Positions 1 to 8,990 of a DNA stretch of 64,000 nt are shown here, one piece after another (positions within the stretch are counted from its first letter, which is position 1; every line of letters starts with the position of its first letter). The position numbers and the translations under genes are program-made. The notes below the pieces were generated by a model. That model ran no database searches, was not told where the DNA came from, and saw only the letters and a list, made by a program, of their open reading frames with translations. The DNA lies in assembly GCA_002842035.1 (NCBI GenBank), contig PHBP01000011.1:1-64000 (forward strand), written 5' to 3'. The stretch comes from Candidatus Cloacimonetes bacterium HGW-Cloacimonetes-2 (GTDB taxonomy: Bacteria; Cloacimonadota; Cloacimonadia; Cloacimonadales; Cloacimonadaceae).

Positions 1-290
1 CTCCCTTTATTGACACGTTCAATCTGTGTAGCGATACCATCTAAACAACCGGCAATCTTAGCATCGATATACCGGAGTCTTAATCGCCCCTATACTCGAT
101 TTATAACAGGCCATTGACCATACTTTTACTAAATCTCATCCTAAGTCATATTCTTGATTTTGCCTGCATCCTGTCAAGAATTATTAAGCAGTATAAATGC
201 TACCATAACTCATAAGGCACTATCATCCTGATCCTATGGCGGGTAAGGGGGGAACAGGTACTTACCCTCCTCGCTATTACCAAATCCTTG

Positions 291-485
291 TCTCACTCGA
301 AGCTCAGATGGGTGCAGCCCCTGAGCATCCCCTGTGAATCCCCTGTGGGACAGCAGAGTCACAGCTGCTAACCAGCAGTTGTACAGGTGCTTGCTAAGAG
401 AAAGGCTAATGCGCTTCTATTGAATGGATGCTTGTATCCTGCTTCTATCCTGCTTCTATCCTGCTTCAACAGGCATCATAGAGCT
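291..485. repeat. 11-bp-periodic palindromic intergenic repeat, copy A
   Basis: Two blocks. The first has the 11-mers GCATCCCCTGT (325-335) and GAATCCCCTGT (336-346), then GGGACAGCAGA. The second has three 11-mers of the form ATCCTGCTTCT (436-446, 447-457, 458-468, the last ending CA), preceded by TGGATGCTTGT and followed by ACAGGCATCAT, so the flanks are nearly inverted. The same blocks recur in the same order at 34077-34273, so this is a dispersed repeat. No coding capacity is seen. Confidence 0.85.
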
Positions 486-797
486 GTCTTATAATGCTTT
501 ATGATTGTTTCATCTAATGGGAGGTTACAGGGGCGCTTTAGTTAATCTGCTGCCAGATAGGATATTGACTCAATAGAAAAGCTGTAGTAAGGTAGCAATT
601 AATATTAGTTAGCTTAGACAAGATCTTGTTCGGAGTGTATTCACCATAAGGCAGAAGTACCGGTATCCAGTCCTAAGACAATGCTTAGCAAACAGAAAGG
701 ACTATCAGGCTATGAAAGCTGAGTATTGGCGGAGCTCACGTAAGTACTTATCGATCTATTATTTTGGGAAATCAAGAGAAGAAATTCAATAAAGAGA

Positions 798-826
798 TTG
801 ACATGAAATAGGCTCATTTATTTTTG
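798..826 (+). promoter_or_regulatory. Putative rpsT promoter
   Basis: TTGACA at 798-803 matches a sigma-70 -35 box. Seventeen bases later comes TTTTTG, overlapping TATTTTTG at 819-826, which resembles the TAnnTTTG -7 element known from Bacteroidetes. The rpsT start codon is at 861. The match is by eye only, and the -10 box is not canonical. Confidence 0.45.
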
Positions 827-860
827 GTTTAAATGTTTAACAAAATATAAAGAGGATAAG

Positions 861-1124
861 ATGCCACAACACAAATCGCCCCGTAAGAGAATGAAGACCG
901 ATGCCAAGCGTCAGGCTCGCAACAATTATGTCAAGAGAACTATTAAGACCCTTTCCAAGAAGATTTTGGCAGATATGCCGGTCGAAGAAAGAGAAACTAT
1001 GTTATCAAATCTCTATTCCCAGCTTGACAAAGCCGCCAAGAAAGGCGTGATTCACAAGCGTACTGCTTCACGTCGCAAAGCCAGACTTGCGGACTATGTA
1101 AACAAAGTCCAGGCAGAGAAATAA
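861..1124 (+). CDS. rpsT: 30S ribosomal protein S20
   Basis: The 87-residue, very basic protein has the S20 pattern: an N-terminal HKSPRKRMKTDAKRQ segment that threads into 16S rRNA, then long helices and the conserved HKRTASRRKARL stretch near residues 66-77. Length fits the family (about 85-90). The start is supported by AGAGGA eight to nine bases upstream of the ATG. A putative promoter lies about 40 bases upstream and a terminator follows at 1150-1187, so it is probably transcribed alone. S20 binds 16S rRNA early in small-subunit assembly. Confidence 0.97.
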   Translation: MPQHKSPRKRMKTDAKRQARNNYVKRTIKTLSKKILADMPVEERETMLSNLYSQLDKAAKKGVIHKRTASRRKARLADYVNKVQAEK

Positions 1125-1149
1125 CTCTTTATTATAGATATGCTAATCA

Positions 1150-1187
1150 GGCGGTAGCGGAATTGAAATCTGTTGCCGCCTCTTTTC
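1150..1187 (+). terminator. Intrinsic terminator after rpsT
   Basis: GGCGGTAGC (1150-1158) pairs with GTTGCCGCC (1172-1180), nine pairs with two wobbles. TCTTTTCT follows. It sits 26 bases after the rpsT stop codon. Confidence 0.75.
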
Positions 1188-1212
1188 TGTAAAGAAGTAT
1201 AGACATAGCCAA

Positions 1213-1920
1213 ATGGCAATCCGCAAGAAGAAAACTCCCGTCCACCGCAGCATAAAAAAGCGCTCCCTGCCAATACGCATACTGCGCTTTATCCTGTTTG
1301 CCCATCTCTGGTTTTGGGGAATCATCGCTTTCCTATGTCTCTTGTATAGCCTGGTAAATCCGCCTCTTACGCCATTGATGATCTCAAGATGGATAGAGCG
1401 GGGTTATCAGATTCAAGACCACGAATATATCAAGCTGGAGCGTATTCCGCCGCGCACCCAGAATATGCTGATCGCTTTGGAAGACGGCAACTACTACAAG
1501 CACTTTGGCTTTGAATGGTCGATGATCAAAGAGGCACACCGGCGTAACCAGAAGTCCGGGAAGATACGCTTTGGCGCCAGTACCATCAGCAATCAGCTTG
1601 CCAGATCACTCTTCCTTACCACTCACCGCAACTATTTTAGAAAGTATCTGGAGATTCAGGTTACAATTATTATGGAAGCCCTGATGAGCAAGAAGCGGAT
1701 GCTGGAGCTATATTTGAACTATATCGAATGGGGCAAGGGAATATATGGCATCGAGACTGCTTCTTATGCCTACTATGGCAAAAGCTGCAGCAAACTAGGC
1801 CGCACACAATCGATGAAGCTGATCTCAATCATAACCAATCCCATAAAATACACACCCCAGACCTATCATAAGTCGCCCTCCGCAAGAGCACGTTACGCAA
1901 TGTTGCAGCGCTATTTCTGA
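1213..1920 (+). CDS. mtgA: Monofunctional peptidoglycan glycosyltransferase (GT51)
   Basis: It polymerises lipid II into glycan strands at the outer face of the inner membrane. The 235-residue protein has a basic cytoplasmic N-terminus, one membrane segment at about residues 25-48, and a GT51 domain only. Visible motifs are the catalytic-Glu region ALEDGNYYKHFGFEW (about 90-105), GASTISNQLARS (about 118-129) and YLNYIEWGKGIYGIE (about 173-187). No penicillin-binding domain follows, which fits MtgA length. No good Shine-Dalgarno is seen at this ATG, so the exact start is uncertain. The stop overlaps the next start by one base (TGATG), which suggests coupled translation. Confidence 0.9.
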   Translation: MAIRKKKTPVHRSIKKRSLPIRILRFILFAHLWFWGIIAFLCLLYSLVNPPLTPLMISRWIERGYQIQDHEYIKLERIPPRTQNMLIALEDGNYYKHFGFEWSMIKEAHRRNQKSGKIRFGASTISNQLARSLFLTTHRNYFRKYLEIQVTIIMEALMSKKRMLELYLNYIEWGKGIYGIETASYAYYGKSCSKLGRTQSMKLISIITNPIKYTPQTYHKSPSARARYAMLQRYF

Positions 1921-3221
1921 TGGACGAGAAGTTTCTATACCATATCTGGGACGCAGGCCACCTCAAGACAGACCTGAAGACGATATCGGGCAAACCGATC
2001 AAGATAGTCTATCAAGGGCAGTTCAATACAAACCGTGGTCCGGACTTTTGCAACGTTATCCTGCAGATCGGGGATGAAGCCATCAAGGGCAATGTGGAGA
2101 TTCATCTCAAGACAGGAGATTGGCAGGCACATTCCCACGATGATGACTATCATTACGATTCTGTAATCCTGCACGTAGTTCTAAAGCACAATCAAGCCCA
2201 GGATTATACTATCAGGGCAGATGGTACACCGATCGAGATATTGGAACTGGACAAACAGCTATCCGAAGATATCCAAAAGCTGCTGGCAGAACACATCCCG
2301 GAGCAGGAAGCAGGCCTGAACCGTTATTGTGAACTCCTATCAGCAATCGATAACGACAGCTTGATCGTGACCCTGGGTCTATACGGCAAGCTGAGATTTC
2401 ACAGTAAAGTACGCAGATTCAATGCGATGCTCTCGATCAGTGATTTTGACCAATTGCTCTATGAGGGGATGATGGAGGCTATGGGCTATGACAAAAACAA
2501 ACTTAATCTGATTGGCCTGGCACAAAGCATTCCGATCGCGATGATCCGCAAATGGTACCTGGACGGGCTCAAGCGCGAAGAACTAATCAGTATCTTCCTG
2601 TGCTCCAGCGGTTTGCTCTCCAGATGCGGAAAGCTCTTGCCGGGAGATTACATTGCTGAGCTTTGGAGAATATACGAGTTGCAACATCACTATGCACGCA
2701 GGCTTGCTACAGACTGGCAGCTTTTCCGGATCAGGCCTCTGAGTCATCCGGTGTACAGGCTGATAGCTCTCCTAAACCTGATTTACGATAGCCTGGGCAC
2801 AGGTACTCTCAGCTATTTCCTGTCTGTAATCGAGGCCGAATGCAGCGATCACAAACAGAGGCTAAAGTTCTTTATGCAGTTGTTTGCGTGTCCGACCGAG
2901 CCCAAGATGCCCCGCCCGGGAAAGAGCCTGATCAATACGATGCTGATCAATATCTATCTGCCTGTTCTCTATCTGTATTACGATAAACACGCTCTTTATA
3001 CCCAAAGAGACCGCATTCTGGCAGATTGGATGAGTGCAGATGCCTTTGACGATAACCACATTACCCGCTTTATGAGCAAGCATATCAACGAGAATCAGCG
3101 AAGCAAGATCAACACACGTGCTGCTTACCAACAAGGGCTGATCGAGCTATATCATCGTCACTGCCGGTATCATCTCTGTACTGAATGTCAAAAGGCATGG
3201 AACGATCTCAAGAATATCTGA
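1920..3221 (+). CDS. DUF2851 family protein
   Basis: The 433-residue soluble protein matches the DUF2851 pattern as I recall it: an N-terminal EKFLYHIWD, then NTNRGPDFCNVILQIGD and GNVEIHLKTGDWQAH, then DSVILHVVLKH, followed by a helical C-terminal half. The conserved acidic and His residues in the N-terminal beta region look like a nuclease-type fold, but that is inference and no activity is known to me. The C-terminus has CRYHLCTECQKAW, two Cys pairs that could bind metal. It starts within the stop codon of mtgA, so the two are probably co-translated. Confidence 0.8.
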   Translation: MDEKFLYHIWDAGHLKTDLKTISGKPIKIVYQGQFNTNRGPDFCNVILQIGDEAIKGNVEIHLKTGDWQAHSHDDDYHYDSVILHVVLKHNQAQDYTIRADGTPIEILELDKQLSEDIQKLLAEHIPEQEAGLNRYCELLSAIDNDSLIVTLGLYGKLRFHSKVRRFNAMLSISDFDQLLYEGMMEAMGYDKNKLNLIGLAQSIPIAMIRKWYLDGLKREELISIFLCSSGLLSRCGKLLPGDYIAELWRIYELQHHYARRLATDWQLFRIRPLSHPVYRLIALLNLIYDSLGTGTLSYFLSVIEAECSDHKQRLKFFMQLFACPTEPKMPRPGKSLINTMLINIYLPVLYLYYDKHALYTQRDRILADWMSADAFDDNHITRFMSKHINENQRSKINTRAAYQQGLIELYHRHCRYHLCTECQKAWNDLKNI

Positions 3222-3349
3222 GCACATCCAAAAAAGAAATTGACACGATAAGAGCCACGTAAAAGCATTGGCATCAGGGGTGATTATCACAGTTTCCATA
3301 CCCCGTAATCACAGCATTATGTCCGTAAGATATACGGGCTTGGAGTTTT

Positions 3350-4144
3350 ATGAAATACACATACCTTTTGATAGTGCTGAGCCTCTTGATCGCTCTGCCG
3401 GCTTGTGACAAAGATAAAAAGAAGCTACCCGCCAAGGAAATTGCCCAGGAACTTACGAACTACTCTCCCCTTCCCTCGATCAAACTAATCACCGAACAAC
3501 TTAAGATTTTAAGCATAAATCAAATCCTGCCCAGCCTCTCCACCGAGCCTTATCAATCGGGCGGAGGAATCTACAGAGACTACTTTGCAATTGGTGTGAT
3601 CAGCGCTGAATTGATGATGGCAAGCCATACTGCTGACAAAGTAAGATTTGAGAAGAACTTTACGGCGCTCTCTGCACTAGCCGCTACGACAATGCTCGGT
3701 GATATTGAACAGGAGAGCAAAGACCAGGTCAGAAGAATGGTCAGGGATAATAGCTGGGCAGAACTGGCGACCAGTATGGATGATCTCCGCAAGAAATATG
3801 AAGCTCAGCTTTGGGAAACCAATAGTTATGAGCTATATTCTCTAATGCAATTGGGAGAATGGAGCAGAATACAAGCTCTGGCTATAGATGTTCTCAAGAG
3901 CACAGACCGGATGGATCAGAGTAAGATATTGCTACAGGCTGAGTTTTGGCAGCTTTTGTTGCAGAATATGCAGTTGGTCGAGAGTCCTGATCTGATCGCA
4001 GAAGACTATTTCCGTCTGATCTATGACGAGGTGATCAAGATAGAAGAGATTCAGAGCAAAGCTGCTTCGGCTACGCTGAGTGATGCTGATCTCAGCAGTC
4101 TGAGAACACATTCTGCCAAGATATTGGAATTGATGACGAAGTAA
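3350..4144 (+). CDS. Lipoprotein of unknown function, first gene of a seven-gene operon
   Basis: The 264 residues open with a signal peptide and the lipobox LPAC (Cys at about residue 19), so the protein is probably a lipid-anchored envelope protein. The mature part is mostly helical and charged. I recognise no domain. GGAG lies four bases before the ATG. A small hairpin (CCGTA/TACGG) precedes the Shine-Dalgarno. The next gene starts eight bases after the stop, and the run of genes to 9691 is almost gap-free, so this is probably an accessory of the membrane proteins that follow. Confidence 0.8.
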   Translation: MKYTYLLIVLSLLIALPACDKDKKKLPAKEIAQELTNYSPLPSIKLITEQLKILSINQILPSLSTEPYQSGGGIYRDYFAIGVISAELMMASHTADKVRFEKNFTALSALAATTMLGDIEQESKDQVRRMVRDNSWAELATSMDDLRKKYEAQLWETNSYELYSLMQLGEWSRIQALAIDVLKSTDRMDQSKILLQAEFWQLLLQNMQLVESPDLIAEDYFRLIYDEVIKIEEIQSKAASATLSDADLSSLRTHSAKILELMTK

Positions 4145-4152
4145 GGAGCTTT

Positions 4153-5259
4153 ATGAAAGCAAGGTTTGCAACGCCTGTTTGGCTGGCTTTTGCCCTGGTA
4201 ATGGCAACTGGCGGGCTACAGGCTATTGGTATCTTTCGGATTGAGGATGCTCCCCACGATGCGGGAAATGCCCTGATCCTGAAGTGGAGTGGTTTTTCTG
4301 ATAGTACTGCAATAGTTATCGCCAAAGCCGATAGCCTTGGTGTCTATCAGGATATGGAGACATTTGCGGGAGCATCGGGAGAGCTGAAGGACGAAGAGCT
4401 CAATCCGAATGAGGCTTACAAATACCGTCTATCTGCTGATGATGGTATAACAATCTATGCAACAGGGACTCCCAAAGAGCAGTGGTTCTATCTGGATAAG
4501 CTCTCCTTTCTTTTAATGCTGATAGCCATCAGTGCCGCTATCTTGATATATATCTTCCTGGCAAGGCGCGGAAAAGACCTCTTTATCAGGAGAATCAACG
4601 GCTTGGATTCGATGGATGAAGCAATTGGCAGAGCTACCGAGAAAGGCAAGCCAATCCTCTTCGTGCCCGGTATCGGAGATCTGGATGATATACAGACCAT
4701 TGCCAGTATGACCATCCTAAGCCATCTGGCATACAAAGCTGCAGAATATGATACCGATCTGATCGTCCCCTGCAGGTTCTCTATGGTGCTTTCTGCCTCC
4801 CGTGAAGTAGTCAAGGAAGCCTATCTCAGGGCAAACAAAGCCGATACTTACAAGGAACAAAACATTTTTTATCTTACTGATGATCAATTTGGCTATGTGG
4901 CAGGTATCGATGGCATAATGGTGCGTGAACAGCCTGCTGCAAACTTCTTTTTGGGCACCTTCTATGCCGAATCGCTGATTCTGGCAGAGACGGGTTTTAG
5001 CACCGGTGCCATCCAGACTGCAGGTACCGCACAGGCTCATCAGCTTCCTTTCTTTGTAGTCTCCTGCGATTATACACTGATAGGCGAAGAGCTCTTTGCT
5101 GCTTCTGCCTACCTCTCCAAAGATCCCCAGCAATTAGGCAGCCTCAAAGGACACGACTTTGGCAAACTCTTGATCATAGTCCTGATAGTAATCGGTATCC
5201 TGATGGAAATCCTGGGGCAGAACTGGTTTGTATCGTTCTTCAGCAAGGAATTGGGATAA
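4153..5259 (+). CDS. Membrane protein, DUF6754-like, unknown function
   Basis: The 368-residue protein has a signal peptide (residues 1-24), an extracytoplasmic fibronectin-like beta domain (about 25-112), a membrane segment (about 116-137), a large cytoplasmic alpha/beta domain (about 140-340) with the stretch GKPILFVPGIGDLDDIQT, and a C-terminal membrane segment (about 344-362). The cytoplasmic part resembles proteins I associate with DUF6754, from memory. The function is unknown. A Shine-Dalgarno GGAG is five bases upstream. It is the second gene of the 3350-9691 operon and probably the core of a membrane assembly with the next three products. Confidence 0.75.
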   Translation: MKARFATPVWLAFALVMATGGLQAIGIFRIEDAPHDAGNALILKWSGFSDSTAIVIAKADSLGVYQDMETFAGASGELKDEELNPNEAYKYRLSADDGITIYATGTPKEQWFYLDKLSFLLMLIAISAAILIYIFLARRGKDLFIRRINGLDSMDEAIGRATEKGKPILFVPGIGDLDDIQTIASMTILSHLAYKAAEYDTDLIVPCRFSMVLSASREVVKEAYLRANKADTYKEQNIFYLTDDQFGYVAGIDGIMVREQPAANFFLGTFYAESLILAETGFSTGAIQTAGTAQAHQLPFFVVSCDYTLIGEELFAASAYLSKDPQQLGSLKGHDFGKLLIIVLIVIGILMEILGQNWFVSFFSKELG

Positions 5260-5271
5260 GGGGGCTGTGAA

Positions 5272-5970
5272 ATGAAGAAGAACTTACCTCTGCTGCTCGT
5301 ACTATTTGCCGGCCTAATTGTAATATTGTCTGAGTTTATCCCGCACAGACCCTTCAGCTCGATCAACAAGACCCTGGAGCAATGGATTATGATCATTTCC
5401 GGCTTTGCAATGCTACTGGGTCAAGTAAGCCTGATCCGAGTGAATAGCACCAAGATCAAAAACAAGGTCAAGGACTGGCCTTTCTATCTGGCGGGCTTGA
5501 TTAGCTTTGCCACTATGCTGATTGTTGGCGCATTGTGGGGTATGGAACAGACCCGCGGGATCCTTGGCAATGGCGAATCAATCCAGGCATGGCTGGGACT
5601 CAAGCCCTTTGACTATCTCTTTGAATATGTCTATCAGCATCTTTCTGCAACGATGTTTTCCCTCTTGGCTTTCTATATCGCTTCTGCTGCCTACAGGGCT
5701 TTTATCATCCGCAGTTTTGAATCCAATCTCCTGATGATTACAGCTGTGATCGTTATCCTTGGCAGGAGCAGTTTTGGAGCGATGTTAACAGGCTGGCTGC
5801 CTGATTCGATCGGCTTCCTGCATCTGCCCAAGCTCACTGATTTCATAATGGAGTTTCCTAATTCTGCTGCTCAGAGAGCTATTATGATCAGTGCTGCATT
5901 GGGTATAATAGGCAGCAGCCTCAGAATAATACTGGGTATAGAGCGCAGCTATCTGGGAGGTGACAAATGA
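5272..5970 (+). CDS. Polytopic membrane protein of unknown function
   Basis: The 232 residues contain about six hydrophobic segments (near 5-22, 38-55, 66-85, 113-135, 148-168 and 205-222). The loops are short, with no catalytic motif I can identify. It starts 12 bases after the previous stop and overlaps the next gene by four bases (ATGA), which argues for a stoichiometric complex with its neighbours. No family is recognised. Confidence 0.75.
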   Translation: MKKNLPLLLVLFAGLIVILSEFIPHRPFSSINKTLEQWIMIISGFAMLLGQVSLIRVNSTKIKNKVKDWPFYLAGLISFATMLIVGALWGMEQTRGILGNGESIQAWLGLKPFDYLFEYVYQHLSATMFSLLAFYIASAAYRAFIIRSFESNLLMITAVIVILGRSSFGAMLTGWLPDSIGFLHLPKLTDFIMEFPNSAAQRAIMISAALGIIGSSLRIILGIERSYLGGDK

Positions 5971-6812
5971 AGCTAAGTCCTCTCGCAGAACGCAGAATAA
6001 TCTATTTGGTGCTCTTTCTGGCAGTGATGCTGCCCCTCCTCTTCCCTATCGGCTGGAAGACAGAAAGCTCTGCCCATGTACGAATGGCACACAACCTGGT
6101 TGATAAGATGCCTGCTGGAACAGTTGCCATCATCTCTTTTGACTATGATCCAGCCTCGATGACGGAGTTGCAACCAATGGCAGAGGCTATGATCGAGCAT
6201 GCCTGGTCAAAGGGACACAAGATCATCGCTACTGCTTTATGGCCTCAGGGTCCTCAATTGGCTGATCAGGCTTTCCGCAATGTAATGGCAAAGTATCCAG
6301 GTAAGGTCTATGGTGAAGATTACGTCAATCTGGGCTATAAGGTAGGCGGAATGGTCACCATTCAGGCTATGGGACGCTCGATGGCGGAGATCTACCCCAC
6401 AGATACATCCGGTATGCAGTACAAAAGCATCCCCATCCTTGCCAAAATTACGACGATCAAAGATATCGCATACATAGCCTCGATGTCATCCGGCGATCCC
6501 GGCATCAAGCAGTGGATTATGGCTGCTCACGATATGTTCGGAGTGCCTGTTACCGGTGGCACTACTGCCATCTCAGCACCGGGCTTTATTCCCTATATCA
6601 ACAGTCAAAACCAGCTTATAGGGCTCTTGGGAGGTCTCAAGGCAGCCGCGGAGTATGAAGGCTTGATCGGAGTTGATGGTCCTGCCACAGCCAAGATGGA
6701 TTCACAATCAGTAGCCCACTTACTGATACTGATCTTCATCGCAATCGGTAATATAAAGGTCTTTCTGGCAAAGAAGAAAGCCCGCAAAGTAAACATCGAG
6801 GAGGTGAACTGA
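5967..6812 (+). CDS. Membrane-anchored protein of unknown function
   Basis: The 281 residues have an N-terminal membrane anchor (about 10-28), a soluble alpha/beta domain (about 33-245) and a C-terminal membrane segment (about 249-266). With both ends cytoplasmic, the middle domain would face the periplasm. Notable stretches are GTVAIISFDYDPASMTELQP and the Gly-rich VPVTGGTTAISAPGF. It is not similar to any enzyme I can name. It overlaps both neighbours (four bases upstream, one base downstream). Pairing with the 4153-5259 protein, which has its soluble domain on the other side, would give a complex with domains on both membrane faces (inference). Confidence 0.75.
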   Translation: MKLSPLAERRIIYLVLFLAVMLPLLFPIGWKTESSAHVRMAHNLVDKMPAGTVAIISFDYDPASMTELQPMAEAMIEHAWSKGHKIIATALWPQGPQLADQAFRNVMAKYPGKVYGEDYVNLGYKVGGMVTIQAMGRSMAEIYPTDTSGMQYKSIPILAKITTIKDIAYIASMSSGDPGIKQWIMAAHDMFGVPVTGGTTAISAPGFIPYINSQNQLIGLLGGLKAAAEYEGLIGVDGPATAKMDSQSVAHLLILIFIAIGNIKVFLAKKKARKVNIEEVN

Positions 6813-7450
6813 TGGCTGAGTTTATGAGTGTCTTCGGATTGTATCTGGGTGCTTTCTTTACCTTTAGTATCTTCAGTTTCCTCTACAAGGACAATCCCTT
6901 TTACAAGCTGGCAGAGCAGGTCTTTGTAGGCCTTTCGGCTGCCTACTGGCTGATCTATATCGTATACAATACACTTCTGCCCAATCTCTTCACCAAACTT
7001 GTAACCGATTTCAGCGGCAACCTGATCCTCCTGATCCCGGCTGCCCTGGGCGTAATGATGCTGATGAGGCTGCATCCCAAGACACAGTGGGTTTCACGCT
7101 ATCCAATCGCCTTGGTGATCGGTGTATCAGCCGGTATCAGTATGCTGAGATATATGAAGAGTGACCTGATCCAACAAATGACCGCAACGATGATCAATCC
7201 AATTGTTCCCGGATCGCTACAGACTACGATAGGCAACTTTCTGCTGATCATCGGCACTATCTGCGGGATATATTTCTTTTACTTCAGTAAGAAACAAGAA
7301 GGAGCATACGCAGTCCCATCCAAGATTGGAATGTGGTTTTTGATGGTAAGCTTTGGAGCGTCCTTTGGCTATACAGTTATGGCTCGTATATCACTGCTGA
7401 TCGGACGTTTGGAATTCTTGCTCAAAGACTGGCTGCATATTATAAACTAA
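6812..7450 (+). CDS. Polytopic membrane protein of unknown function
   Basis: The 212 residues have about five or six membrane segments (near 8-25, 38-55, 68-86, 97-112, 146-165 and 176-195). The N-terminal segment is rich in aromatic residues. No motif is recognised. The ATG shares one base with the previous stop (TGATG). It is followed after 10 bases by the acyl-activating enzyme with a GAGG ribosome-binding site, so the membrane proteins and the two enzymes are almost certainly one transcript. Confidence 0.75.
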   Translation: MAEFMSVFGLYLGAFFTFSIFSFLYKDNPFYKLAEQVFVGLSAAYWLIYIVYNTLLPNLFTKLVTDFSGNLILLIPAALGVMMLMRLHPKTQWVSRYPIALVIGVSAGISMLRYMKSDLIQQMTATMINPIVPGSLQTTIGNFLLIIGTICGIYFFYFSKKQEGAYAVPSKIGMWFLMVSFGASFGYTVMARISLLIGRLEFLLKDWLHIIN

Positions 7451-7460
7451 GAGGTACATT

Positions 7461-8990
7461 ATGGAACAACTCCACCAACGGTTCATTAAATCCGCGAAAC
7501 AGCATTCTAACAGAATGGCTGTGATAGACAAAGCTACGGACAAAGATTACACCTATGGCCGGATGCTGATCGCTTCATTGATCCTCAAAGAACAACTGGC
7601 AGGTATCCCCGGCAAGTATATCGGAATGCTCCTACCCACTTCAATGGGAGCTATGCTGGGCGTGATCGGTGCTCTCTTCAATGGAAAGATCCCTGTGATG
7701 ATAAACTATGCCACCGGAGCTATCGAAAACTGCAAGTATGCTCGCAACAAATGCAACTTCAAGACCATCATCACCAGTAAGAAGCTGCTCGATAAGCTTG
7801 GGCTTGAGCCCATAGATCATATGATCTTTGTGGAGGATATCCTGCTCAAAGTGACAGCACTATCCAAGCTGAAAGCTGCTTTGATGAGCAAGCTACCCTA
7901 TTCGGTTCTCAAGAAACTGGTTCATAGCGGCCCGTTGAACGAAGTATCCGTAATCCTCTTTACCAGCGGTAGCGAGAAAGAACCCAAGGCTGTGCAGCTT
8001 TCTCACCGGAATATCCTGCAAAACGTGGATGCCGTACCCAAGCTGGTAACCTTGGATCACAACGACGTTTATATGTCTATCCTGCCGATGTTTCACGTCT
8101 TTGGGCTCACCACCCAGTTCTGGCTTCCCGCCCTGATGGGTGCTACGATGGTGACCTATCCAAACCCCTTGGAATACAAGACCGTGAGCGATCTGGTACG
8201 TGAATACAAAGCAACCTTTATGGCTGCCACGCCTTCCTTCTATTACGGCTATTTGCAAAAGTCAAAGCCCGGAGATTTCAGCACGATGAGACTGGCGATG
8301 TCCGGAGCAGATAAACTGCCGGATAAGATCTTTGAAGGCTTTATGAAAAAGCATAATATCCCCGTTTATGAAGGTTACGGAGCTACCGAAACCAGCCCCG
8401 TGATCTCCGTGAATTACCCCGGTAATCACAAGATGGGCAGTATCGGGAGAGTGATCCCCGGTGTGCAGGTACGTATCGTGGACGTCAATACCGATAAGAT
8501 CCTTAGCCCAAATCAGGAAGGAAAGATCCTGGTCAAAGGCGATAACGTTATGGAAGGCTATCTTGGCGATCTTGAAGAAACCTCATTGCGTATCCGCAAT
8601 GGCTGGTATGAGACTGGTGATATCGGAATGATCGATGAAGATGGTTATCTCTGGCACAAAGGCAGGCTCAAACGCTTCGTCAAAGTAGGCGGTGAGATGG
8701 TCTCCCTGGTCAGAGTCGAAGAAGTTCTCTCCAAACTTCTGCCGGAGAACATCATCTGCTGCGTTGTGGACGTTCCTCATCCCACCAAGGGAGCAGATGT
8801 AGTCGCGGCAGTTACCACAGGCAATTTTGACCAACACGCAGTCCTTAAACAGCTCAAAAAAGAGCTCCCAGCTATCGCTATCCCCAAACTCTTTGAAGTA
8901 ATAGAAGATATCCCGATGATGGCTTCCGGAAAGGTCAATTTCCGCGAAGTGGAGAAGATCTGCCGGGATAAGAGTTCCAAAGGCGAATGA
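7461..8990 (+). CDS. AMP-forming acyl-CoA/acyl-ACP synthetase family protein
   Basis: The 509-residue protein has the adenylate-forming fold. Visible motifs are the P-loop-like SVILFTSGSEKEPKAVQLSHRN (about residues 160-180), YEGYGATETSPVIS (about 306-319), GWYETGDIGMIDEDGYLWHKGR (about 378-399) and a C-terminal Lys in MMASGKVNFRE (about 490-500). The N-terminal part resembles the synthetase half of Aas, which activates fatty acids for acyl-ACP or phospholipid recycling. That substrate is inference. It is embedded between four membrane proteins and a class II aldolase in one operon. It overlaps the next gene by four bases. Confidence 0.85.
   Translation: MEQLHQRFIKSAKQHSNRMAVIDKATDKDYTYGRMLIASLILKEQLAGIPGKYIGMLLPTSMGAMLGVIGALFNGKIPVMINYATGAIENCKYARNKCNFKTIITSKKLLDKLGLEPIDHMIFVEDILLKVTALSKLKAALMSKLPYSVLKKLVHSGPLNEVSVILFTSGSEKEPKAVQLSHRNILQNVDAVPKLVTLDHNDVYMSILPMFHVFGLTTQFWLPALMGATMVTYPNPLEYKTVSDLVREYKATFMAATPSFYYGYLQKSKPGDFSTMRLAMSGADKLPDKIFEGFMKKHNIPVYEGYGATETSPVISVNYPGNHKMGSIGRVIPGVQVRIVDVNTDKILSPNQEGKILVKGDNVMEGYLGDLEETSLRIRNGWYETGDIGMIDEDGYLWHKGRLKRFVKVGGEMVSLVRVEEVLSKLLPENIICCVVDVPHPTKGADVVAAVTTGNFDQHAVLKQLKKELPAIAIPKLFEVIEDIPMMASGKVNFREVEKICRDKSSKGE

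Larger units (their letters stand above)
1..860. other. Gene-free stretch upstream of rpsT
   Basis: I see no credible coding frame here. The stretch holds a hairpin at 241-267 (seven-base arms GGGTAAG and CTTACCC), the 11-bp-periodic palindromic repeat at about 291-485 (listed separately), and the putative rpsT promoter near 798-826. The part from 490 to 790 shows nothing I can name. Any gene whose 3' end precedes the repeat must lie left of the window. Confidence 0.6.

Noticed and set aside
11-40. TTGACA at the window start as a promoter
   Set aside because: The -10 position (GATACC) is poor and no gene follows for more than 800 bases.
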